This document shows, piece by piece, positions 6,485-12,250 of a stretch of 12,250 nucleotides of DNA. The notes below the pieces were generated by a model. The model did not search any database and had not been told where the DNA came from. It worked only from the letters and a program-made list of their open reading frames with translations. Where the stretch lies: NCBI GenBank assembly GCA_018334525.1, contig JAGXLT010000007.1, forward strand, positions 1-12,250. Reading direction: 5' to 3'. Position numbers and translations under genes: made by a program. Each line of letters begins with the position of its first letter. Within the stretch, counting starts at the first letter, position 1. Source of the DNA: Gammaproteobacteria bacterium (GTDB lineage: Bacteria; Pseudomonadota; Gammaproteobacteria; Nitrococcales; Nitrococcaceae).

Positions 6485-7458
6485 ATACGCATCCTTTTGC
6501 CACGCTTACACCGGATCGCCTGTTGGATTTGGTAGAGGCGCTGGGCCTGCAGCCCGACGGGCGGCTGTTAGCCTTAAACAGCTATGAAAACCGGGTTTAT
6601 CAGGTCGGCATTGAAGAGGCAGAGCCGCTCATATTAAAGGTGTATCGCCCGTCACGTTGGAGTATTCCCGCGCTGGAAGAGGAGCACGCCTTTGCACTAG
6701 AGCTGGCCGCGCGGGAGATTCCGGTTGTTCCACCATTGGTCATAAATGACCGTTCGCTGCATGAGCATGAGGGCTTTCGTTACGCCTTATACCCCCGCCG
6801 AGGCGGTCATGCCCCGGAACTCGACGATCCGGATACACGCGAATGGCTGGGGCGAATGCTGGGCAGAACTCATGCGCTGGGTGCGGTTGAGCCATTCGCG
6901 CATCGCCCGAATCTTGATCCGCAGCGAATGGGTCGGGAGAGTCGCGATTATATCCTTGCCCAGGCGCTGATACCTGCTCCCTTGCTGCCGGCTTATCAGT
7001 CCGTAACGGACGATCTGCTCGTTGATATCGAAGCGGCATTTACTCGTGCTCAGGGGTATACGGTGATTCGACTGCATGGTGATTGCCATCCCGGTAATAT
7101 TTTATGGACCGATCAGGGTCCACATTTTGTGGACTTAGATGACTGCATTAATGGGCCCGCCCTGCAGGATTTATGGATGCTGTTATCGGGAGAGCGCGCA
7201 GAACGTGCCCTGCAGTTAAGTGATGTGCTGGCCGGCTATGAAGATTTTCATCCCTTTGACCCGCGCGAGCTGCATTTGCTTGAGGCCCTGCGTACCCTCC
7301 GCCTGATGAGTCATGCGGCATGGCTCGCCCGCCGTTGGGATGATCCGGCGTTCCCACCGGCTTTCCCTTGGTTTGCGTCTGCGCGATTCTGGGAAGATCA
7401 TATTCTGGCATTAAGAGAGCAGACGGCGGCCATGCAGGAGCCACCGCTCAGCGTTTAA
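6481..7458 (+). CDS. srkA: Stress response Ser/Thr kinase, SrkA/YihE family
   Basis: Cytoplasmic kinase-fold protein (APH/choline-kinase-like) of 325 residues, close to E. coli SrkA (YihE), which protects against stress-induced death. It has NSYENRVYQVG (33-43) as the nucleotide loop, Lys53 in LILKVYRPSRW, and the catalytic segment LHGDCHPGNILW (198-209) with Asp201 and Asn206. FVDLDDCINGPALQDLWML (217-233) carries the metal-binding aspartates. The start is ATG at 6481, which overlaps the stop of the RNase gene as ATGA; the frame is open further upstream, but that is only the end of the previous gene in another frame. All catalytic residues are present. The physiological target is unknown. 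Placement ahead of K+ transport genes is not the E. coli arrangement, where srkA precedes dsbA. Confidence 0.92.
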   Translation: MNTHPFATLTPDRLLDLVEALGLQPDGRLLALNSYENRVYQVGIEEAEPLILKVYRPSRWSIPALEEEHAFALELAAREIPVVPPLVINDRSLHEHEGFRYALYPRRGGHAPELDDPDTREWLGRMLGRTHALGAVEPFAHRPNLDPQRMGRESRDYILAQALIPAPLLPAYQSVTDDLLVDIEAAFTRAQGYTVIRLHGDCHPGNILWTDQGPHFVDLDDCINGPALQDLWMLLSGERAERALQLSDVLAGYEDFHPFDPRELHLLEALRTLRLMSHAAWLARRWDDPAFPPAFPWFASARFWEDHILALREQTAAMQEPPLSV

Positions 7459-7471
7459 CAGGGGAGCAAGG

Positions 7472-7870
7472 ATGTATTTGGTCATAATTGGAGCAGGCCC
7501 GGTTGGAAATAGCCTCGTCGAACGAGCACTGGAAGCGGGGCATACTGCGGCGGTGGTGGAACCGGATGCCACGCTGGCGCAAGAGTGTGCAGAAGAGCAC
7601 GATGTGTTGGTATTGGAAATGGCAATTAGCGCTGAAACCGCGGCGGCAGAAAGTCATCTTGCGGATGCCGACGCTGTGATAGCAACAACAGCGGATGATT
7701 CGACCAACCTGATGGCGATGCTTCTGGCGCAGGAAGCCGGTGTAGAAAAACGGACAAGTACGGTGAACCAGCACAGCCATTTAGCCATCTTTCGGCGGCT
7801 TGGTGTGCATATTTTGGCCGATCCCGAGCGCCTTGTCGCTGAGCATCTGCTCAACATCACGGAGCGCTGA
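7472..7870 (+). CDS. Single-domain TrkA-N (RCK) K+ uptake regulatory protein
   Basis: Rossmann-fold RCK/TrkA-N protein of 132 residues. It has a dinucleotide-binding GAGPVG (7-12), an acidic residue at the end of the second strand (Glu30, in VVEPD) that suggests NAD(H), and the ATTADDSTNLMAMLLAQ helix typical of TrkA-N domains. There is only one such domain and no TrkA-C domain; E. coli TrkA has two N/C pairs and KtrA one pair. ATG at 7472 lies 13 bases after srkA with GGGGAG upstream. It is followed two bases later by the TrkH gene, so it is probably the cytoplasmic gating partner of that transporter, assembling as an oligomer. It could instead need another TrkA encoded elsewhere. Confidence 0.85.
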   Translation: MYLVIIGAGPVGNSLVERALEAGHTAAVVEPDATLAQECAEEHDVLVLEMAISAETAAAESHLADADAVIATTADDSTNLMAMLLAQEAGVEKRTSTVNQHSHLAIFRRLGVHILADPERLVAEHLLNITER

Positions 7871-7872
7871 CA

Positions 7873-9315
7873 TTGCGCGAGGTTTTTCGCGGCACGGGGA
7901 TTCTTTTGCATGTGCCAGCACTAATGGCGCTGCTCTCGTTGCCTATTGCCTGGTGGTCAGATCAGTCTAACGGGTTGTGGCCTTTGCTAATCACCGCTGC
8001 TGTAGCAATCACGCTGGGGCAGTTTTTGCTGCTTTTGGGTCGCGGCGCGCAAACCTTTCATCGCTATCAATCCATGCAAATCGCGGCCATCAGTTGGACG
8101 TTGATCGCGCTGATTGGCGCCTTACCGTTTTGGTTGGGTGCGCAGCTGGCGCCTACTAGTGCTCTGTTTGAGTCGATTTCCGGCTTTACCTCAACAGGTC
8201 TTACGATCATTGCGGCGCCATCGGAGCTGCCCGCTTACCTGCAATGGTGGCGCAGCTTAACGCAGTGGGTTGGGGGAATTGGCGTGATCTTGCTGCTCAT
8301 CGCCGTGCTTCCGGCAGAGCGGGGCGCCTTAAATCTGTACTTTTCAGAAGCGCGAGAAGAGAAAATTCTGCCAACGGTCAAAGCCACCGTGCGCATGATA
8401 TGGCTGATTTACATCGCCTACACCGTGGCAGGAATAGTGTTGTTGTGGCTGGTGGGCGAGCCGCTGTGGCGAGCGGTGAACCATGGGATGACGGCCATTG
8501 CGACGGGCGGTTTTACGATTACCGACGATAGCCTTTTTAGCGCGCCGATGGCCGTGCAATTGGCGTACCTGCCACTAATGATTTTTGGTGCGATCAGCTT
8601 TTTAGTGCATTACCGACTGGTGGTAGACCGGCAGACACCCGCCAAAGTCTGGCGCTTTGACGAGGTGCGTATTTTTGTATGGGTATTAGTCGTTGGGGCG
8701 ATTTTACTTATCGGGCAGCATTGGCTGGCCGGTCGATCGGGGGAGATGGTCTCGTTAGTGTTTATGTGGGTATCGGCGGTCACCACAGCGGGGTTTGCGA
8801 CCGAGTCGGTCGCATCGTGGTCAGATGCGGCGTTGCTGCTACTGCTGGTTGCCGTGTTAATGGGTGGTATGGCCGGCTCAACCAGTGGCGGTCTTAAGCT
8901 GCTGCGCGTTGGCATTCTACTTAAAGATCTGGCGGGGCAGTTGCGAGAGTTTCGTGCCAGTGCGCATGAGGTAGTCACCGTGCGGCACAACGCACAGCGC
9001 GTTTCACCAAAAATAATGGGAGAGCTGGGTCGAATCGCTGCCCGTTTAGTCGGCGTGTTTATGCTGCTCTGGCTGCTGGGTGTTTTTGTGATGCTGCAGT
9101 TTTTACCAGCCGGCACACCGCTTGCTTATGTTTTTTTTGAGACGGCCTCGGCATTGTTTAATTCAGGGCTATCCAGCGGTTTGGTAGGCCCTGATATGCC
9201 GGCATCTGCGGTAGGAGTGCTCAGTATTTTAATGCTGCTCGGTAGGCTCGAGATTTTCCCGCTACTGGTTTTATTTGCCTGGGCCTTTGGGCGACAGGTT
9301 ATTCGGCGAAACTAA
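7873..9315 (+). CDS. trkH: Trk-type K+ uptake transporter membrane subunit (TrkH family)
   Basis: Potassium-translocating membrane protein of 480 residues in the TrkH/TrkG/KtrB superfamily, close in length to E. coli TrkH. Four pore-loop repeats are visible, each with a filter glycine: SGFTSTGLT (103-111), ATGGFT (210-215), TTAGFAT (304-310) and FNSGLSSG (429-436). GMAGSTSGGLKLLR (332-345) is the conserved glycine-rich segment after the third pore. The proposed start is TTG at 7873, because GGAG (7861-7864), inside the end of the upstream gene, is exactly eight bases away. The next ATG (7924) would delete part of the first helix. The gene is coupled to the TrkA-N gene and is the last of this operon. 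Its TAA overlaps the stop codon of the convergent CBS gene. K+ specificity is assumed from the family; Na+ co-transport is possible. Confidence 0.92.
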   Translation: MREVFRGTGILLHVPALMALLSLPIAWWSDQSNGLWPLLITAAVAITLGQFLLLLGRGAQTFHRYQSMQIAAISWTLIALIGALPFWLGAQLAPTSALFESISGFTSTGLTIIAAPSELPAYLQWWRSLTQWVGGIGVILLLIAVLPAERGALNLYFSEAREEKILPTVKATVRMIWLIYIAYTVAGIVLLWLVGEPLWRAVNHGMTAIATGGFTITDDSLFSAPMAVQLAYLPLMIFGAISFLVHYRLVVDRQTPAKVWRFDEVRIFVWVLVVGAILLIGQHWLAGRSGEMVSLVFMWVSAVTTAGFATESVASWSDAALLLLLVAVLMGGMAGSTSGGLKLLRVGILLKDLAGQLREFRASAHEVVTVRHNAQRVSPKIMGELGRIAARLVGVFMLLWLLGVFVMLQFLPAGTPLAYVFFETASALFNSGLSSGLVGPDMPASAVGVLSILMLLGRLEIFPLLVLFAWAFGRQVIRRN

Positions 9316-9770
9316 AGATGCGGTGAGCCGCCATAGCTGCCATGCATATAACTGGTCAGTTCTGCCAATTCCAATTCCCGATCTTCCACGACGGCGGCTG
9401 TCAAATCGCGGACCGAAATCATACCTAACACTTTGGCGCCATCCATCACAGGGATATGCCGAATGTTGCGTTCACTAACGATTGCCATCGCATCGTCAAC
9501 CGCACTATCCGGGGCGATCCAATAGACTTCGCGGGTCATCACAGCTTCCAGCCGTGTTGCTTCCGGGTCAAGGTGACTCTTAAGCACCCGTCTTAAAACA
9601 TCGCGTTCCGTAAAAACGCCAAGCAGTTCCTGCTCTGGATTCATGACCAATACAGCACCGATATTGGCTCGATTCATGAGGGCCACGGCATCAGCGACGG
9701 TTTGATCCGGCCCTAATGCGTGCAGTGAGCCGGTACGATTGCCGAGTAATTGCTTGATCGTCCGCCGCAT
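9312..9770 (-). CDS. CBS-pair domain protein
   Basis: Soluble protein of 152 residues consisting almost only of two CBS motifs. The first runs from about residue 14 to 66, ending in LLGVFTERDVLRRVL; the second from about 76 to 128, ending in VLGMISVRDLTAAV. A short C-terminal helix and a His/Gly-rich end (YMHGSYGGSPHL) follow. CBS pairs usually bind adenosine nucleotides such as AMP, ATP or NAD(H) and act as energy or ionic sensors; no partner domain is attached. ATG at 9770 has a strong AAGGAGG (9779-9785) eight bases upstream. Its stop (TAG, 9314-9312) overlaps the trkH TAA. It is a single-gene unit divergent from typA. A link to K+ transport is only suggested by position. Confidence 0.88.
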   Translation of the reverse strand: MRRTIKQLLGNRTGSLHALGPDQTVADAVALMNRANIGAVLVMNPEQELLGVFTERDVLRRVLKSHLDPEATRLEAVMTREVYWIAPDSAVDDAMAIVSERNIRHIPVMDGAKVLGMISVRDLTAAVVEDRELELAELTSYMHGSYGGSPHL

Positions 9771-9778
9771 AATGGAAT

Positions 9779-9785
9779 CCTCCTT
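9779..9785 (-). promoter_or_regulatory. Strong ribosome binding site of the CBS gene
   Basis: The minus strand reads AAGGAGG, a near-perfect complement of the 16S rRNA tail, eight bases before ATG 9770. It is the strongest such site in the window and fixes the start of the CBS-pair gene. No convincing sigma70 promoter was found in the 75-base divergent region (9771-9845) that also precedes typA. Confidence 0.75.
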
Positions 9786-9845
9786 CGTAGGAAATCAACA
9801 TACCCTGTCATGTCTTTCACGCGCAAACCGTGTAGCATAGGCGGG

Positions 9846-11672
9846 ATGTCTAAAGAAATCAGAAATCTTCGAAATATCGCCATTATCGCTCACGTTGATC
9901 ACGGCAAAACCACGCTGGTGGATCGACTGCTGCAGGAGTCGGGCACGCTTGCTGTGCGCGGAGCAGCGCAGGAGCGAGTGATGGACTCTAACGACCTCGA
10001 GCGCGAGCGGGGCATTACTATTCTGTCAAAGAATACCGCTATTGAATGGCAGGGCCTGCACGTCAATATTGTAGACACCCCCGGCCATGCTGACTTCGGT
10101 GGCGAAGTCGAGCGGGTGCTTTCGATGGTGGATTCAGTTCTCTTGCTGGTCGATGCGGTTGACGGCCCGATGCCACAAACGCGTTTTGTCACGCAAAAGG
10201 CACTGGCACGCGGCCTACGGCCCATTGTTGTGGTGAATAAGGTTGACCGGGATGGTGCCCGACCGGATTGGGTAGTCGATCGTACGTTTGATCTATTTGA
10301 TAATTTGGGTGCCACTGACGAGCAGCTGGACTTCCCCGTAATCTATGCCTCAGCACTGAATGGCTATGCGGGCACAGAATCCACGGTTCGCAGCGGTGAT
10401 ATGACGCCATTATTTGAGCTGATTCGCGATACCGTGCCGCCACCCGAGGTGGATGCGGACGGGCCGTTTCGGATTCAGGTGATCTCGCTAGATTACAGCA
10501 GCTATGTGGGTGTGATCGGTATCGGTCGTATTGAGCGCGGCGAAGTACGCAGTGGTCAGAACCTGATCTGTGTTGATCGGGATGGCAAGCGGCGTCAGGT
10601 AAGAATTCTGCAAGTGCTCGGGTTCCTTGGGCTTGATCGTATTGAAGTGGAGTCGGCAGGCGCCGGCGATATTATTGCGTTCACGGGTGTTGAGGGGATC
10701 AACATCTCCGATACGCTCTGTGATCCGGCCGCCGTAGAGCCGCTGCCTGCGCTTACGGTTGATGAGCCGACGGTGTCGATGACCTTTCAGGTCAACACCT
10801 CGCCATTTGTCGGACGCGAAGGCAAGTTTGTGACTTCACGCCAGCTGCGTGAGCGTTTGATGCGAGAGCTTCAACATAATGTGGCCCTGCGGGTAGAAGA
10901 CACAAAGGATCCTGAGAAATTTCGTGTTTCCGGTCGCGGTGAGCTGCATCTAGGTATCCTGATTGAAAACATGCGCCGTGAGGGTTATGAGCTGGGTGTT
11001 TCTCGCCCCGAGGTGATTACCCGCGAGGTCAATGGCCAGCGCGAAGAGCCTTACGAGAACCTGACCGTGGACGTAGCTGACGACTACCAGGGCGCGGTGA
11101 TGCAGCGTCTTGGGGAGCGTGGCGGTGAGCTGACTGACATGCTGCCGGATGGCCGCGGTCGGGTGCGGCTTGATTACATCATTCCCGCACGTGGGTTAAT
11201 TGGCTTTAGAACAGAGTTTTTAACCGCGACCTCAGGCACTGGATTGATGTATCACGTTTTTGATCACTATGGCCCGGTGAAAAGTGGTGATTATGGACAG
11301 CGCACTAACGGGGTGCTGATTGCGATGGCAACCGGTAAAGCGCTGGGATATGCCCTGTTCAATCTTCAGGAGCGTGGCAAGTTGCTTATCGGGCCGGGTG
11401 AAGAGGTCTACGAGGGCATGGTCATCGGTCTGCACAGTCGAGACAACGATTTGGTTGTTAACCCGATGAAGGCGAAACAATTAACGAATATTCGTGCTGC
11501 GGGGTCTGACGAAAACATCATTCTCACGCCGCCGATTCGGCTTTCACTTGAGCAGGCGCTGGAATTTATTGACTCTGACGAGTTAGTGGAAGTGACGCCG
11601 GCAGCAATTCGGATTCGTAAAAAGCTGCTGTTGGAGCATGAGCGTAAAAAGGCCTCGCGCGCGGCTGGCTAG
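9846..11672 (+). CDS. typA: Ribosome-associated translational GTPase TypA/BipA
   Basis: Translational GTPase of the EF-G superfamily that binds the ribosome, helps 50S assembly at low temperature and affects stress responses. From ATG 9846 it has 608 residues, matching E. coli BipA (607). GTPase motifs are AHVDHGKT (15-22, G1), RGITI (55-59, G2), DTPGH (77-81, G3) and NKVD (131-134, G4), followed by EF-Tu domain II-like, EF-G domain III- and V-like regions and the BipA-specific C-terminal domain. The frame is open to 9750, but those 32 extra residues are outside the family and overlap the divergent CBS gene start. The site AGGCGGG just before ATG is a weak ribosome binding site. It stands alone on its strand, and its stop is one base from the ispA stop. 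Confidence 0.97.
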   Translation: MSKEIRNLRNIAIIAHVDHGKTTLVDRLLQESGTLAVRGAAQERVMDSNDLERERGITILSKNTAIEWQGLHVNIVDTPGHADFGGEVERVLSMVDSVLLLVDAVDGPMPQTRFVTQKALARGLRPIVVVNKVDRDGARPDWVVDRTFDLFDNLGATDEQLDFPVIYASALNGYAGTESTVRSGDMTPLFELIRDTVPPPEVDADGPFRIQVISLDYSSYVGVIGIGRIERGEVRSGQNLICVDRDGKRRQVRILQVLGFLGLDRIEVESAGAGDIIAFTGVEGINISDTLCDPAAVEPLPALTVDEPTVSMTFQVNTSPFVGREGKFVTSRQLRERLMRELQHNVALRVEDTKDPEKFRVSGRGELHLGILIENMRREGYELGVSRPEVITREVNGQREEPYENLTVDVADDYQGAVMQRLGERGGELTDMLPDGRGRVRLDYIIPARGLIGFRTEFLTATSGTGLMYHVFDHYGPVKSGDYGQRTNGVLIAMATGKALGYALFNLQERGKLLIGPGEEVYEGMVIGLHSRDNDLVVNPMKAKQLTNIRAAGSDENIILTPPIRLSLEQALEFIDSDELVEVTPAAIRIRKKLLLEHERKKASRAAG

Positions 11673-11673
11673 C

Positions 11674-12250
11674 TTATCGGTCGCGATTAACGATGTATTG
11701 AGCCAGCGCGCGCAGCAAATCAGCGCGCGCATCGAAATCCTCAAGTGCGGTAATCGCTTCCTCGCTCAGCGCCCGGGAAAACGCCCGGGCGGGCTCCAGC
11801 CCCATCAGAGCGGGGTAGGTTGCCTTTTCATGCTGCGCATCGGCGCCGCTTTGTTTGCCTAGCGAGGCAGCATCCCCTTCAACATCCAAAATGTCATCCT
11901 GCACCTGAAAGGCAAGCCCTATACAGTTACCATAGCGGGTTAGGGCTTCTTTGCTGGCGCGATCCTGCCGCGTACCGCAAAGCGCGCCGAGCTGTAAGCT
12001 CGCCAGTATCAGTGCGCCCGTTTTATTTCGGTGCACATCCTCAAGCTGCATGGCGTTAAGCGTTTGCCCTGCGGCGGCTAAATCCATTGCCTGACCACCC
12101 ACCATGCCGCGAGACCCGGCGGCCTGTGCCAGTGTTTTGAGCATGTTTAAACGCACTTCCGCTGCCGGTATGCCTGCATCGGCAATGAGCTGAAAGGCCA
12201 ATGATTGCAGGGCATCGCCCACTAAAATGGCGGTTGCCTCGTTTCCCTTC
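11674..12250 (-). CDS. ispA: Farnesyl/geranyl diphosphate synthase, N-terminus beyond right edge
   Basis: C-terminal 192 codons of a trans-isoprenyl diphosphate synthase that condenses IPP with allylic diphosphates (usually to farnesyl diphosphate) for quinones and undecaprenyl carriers. The frame is open to the right edge (EATAILVGDALQSLAF just inside it), so the gene is cut there; the GTG at 12222 is an internal valine, not a start. Visible signatures are GMVGGQAMDL, KTGALI and the second aspartate-rich motif FQVQDDILDVEGD, then ATYPALMGL. The first DDxxD motif, which influences chain length, lies outside the window. The match is to the IspA (short-chain) group. Unlike the common arrangement, dxs does not follow it; typA converges on it with a one-base gap. 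Confidence 0.92.
   Translation of the reverse strand, partial: KGNEATAILVGDALQSLAFQLIADAGIPAAEVRLNMLKTLAQAAGSRGMVGGQAMDLAAAGQTLNAMQLEDVHRNKTGALILASLQLGALCGTRQDRASKEALTRYGNCIGLAFQVQDDILDVEGDAASLGKQSGADAQHEKATYPALMGLEPARAFSRALSEEAITALEDFDARADLLRALAQYIVNRDR
11771..11790. repeat. Perfect inverted repeat inside the ispA 3' coding region
   Basis: GCCCGGG (11771-11777) and CCCGGGC (11784-11790) form a seven-base stem around a six-base loop, about 100 bases past the typA stop. There is no T-tract on either strand after it, so it does not look like an intrinsic terminator. It encodes ordinary ispA codons. A second, looser GC repeat (GCGCGCGC on both sides of an 11-base AT-richer spacer, about 11706-11730) lies between it and the typA end. 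Confidence 0.4.

Noticed and set aside
8610..9116. 168-codon open frame on the minus strand inside trkH
   Set aside because: It mirrors the TrkH pore-region codons, has a Thr/Ser/Arg-rich composition without domains, and no ribosome binding site was recognised for it.
9750..9845. N-terminal extension of typA from an upstream start
   Set aside because: The 32 residues are not part of the BipA family, overlap the start of the divergent CBS gene and precede an ATG where the family begins.
9800..9845. TAGCAT as a -10 box for typA
   Set aside because: No -35 element occurs at 16-19 bases (the nearest, CTGTCA, is 22 away), and transcription would start nearly at the ATG.
1..12250. Mobile element, prophage, CRISPR, toxin-antitoxin or defence island
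   Set aside because: All open frames with family motifs are housekeeping or ion-transport genes in compact operons; no transposase, direct-repeat array, attachment site or composition shift was seen.

Overview
The window looks like the chromosome of a salt- or alkali-adapted gammaproteobacterium. The evidence is indirect. The housekeeping genes (argD, argF, an RNase AM/YciV homologue, an SrkA/YihE homologue, typA/bipA, ispA) are of gammaproteobacterial type, and two cation systems occur together: a multisubunit Mrp-type Na+/H+ antiporter and a Trk-type K+ uptake pair. Base composition is moderately GC-rich and codon use looks even throughout. I see no insertion sequence, integrase, phage gene, tRNA, rRNA or CRISPR array. 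The genus cannot be fixed from this sequence alone.

Layout. (1) Positions 1-5579 on the minus strand form one tightly packed gene train, read right to left: argD, argF, then mrp/mnh subunits E, F, G, a stand-alone MrpA-C-terminal-like subunit, B, C and a D subunit that runs off the left edge. Adjacent mrp genes mostly overlap by 1-8 bases, and only 38 bases separate argF from mnhE. (2) A 65-base divergent intergenic region (5580-5644) holds a good sigma70-like promoter for the arg-mrp train and, directly downstream, a hairpin plus T-tract that looks like an intrinsic terminator or attenuator ending at the argD ribosome binding site. (3) Positions 5645-9315 on the plus strand form a second likely operon: PHP-domain exoribonuclease (rnm/yciV), SrkA-like kinase, a single-domain TrkA-N protein, and a TrkH-type K+ transporter starting at TTG. 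(4) A CBS-pair protein (minus strand, 9312-9770) meets trkH tail to tail with overlapping stop codons. (5) typA/bipA (9846-11672, plus) runs toward the 3' end of ispA (minus, cut by the right edge) with one base between the stop codons.

How they may work together: Mrp would export Na+ (and possibly other monovalent cations) in exchange for H+, while TrkH with its NAD(H)-binding partner would import K+, so the window carries both arms of monovalent cation homeostasis. The arginine genes share the Mrp transcription unit, and the RNase and stress kinase share the Trk unit, by position only. No gene-free stretch exceeds about 75 bases. I found no clear evidence of a wholly new system. The most interesting points are the terminator-like hairpin in the argD leader, the missing canonical start codon of the MrpA-C-like subunit, and the arg-mrp gene fusion into one transcription unit.
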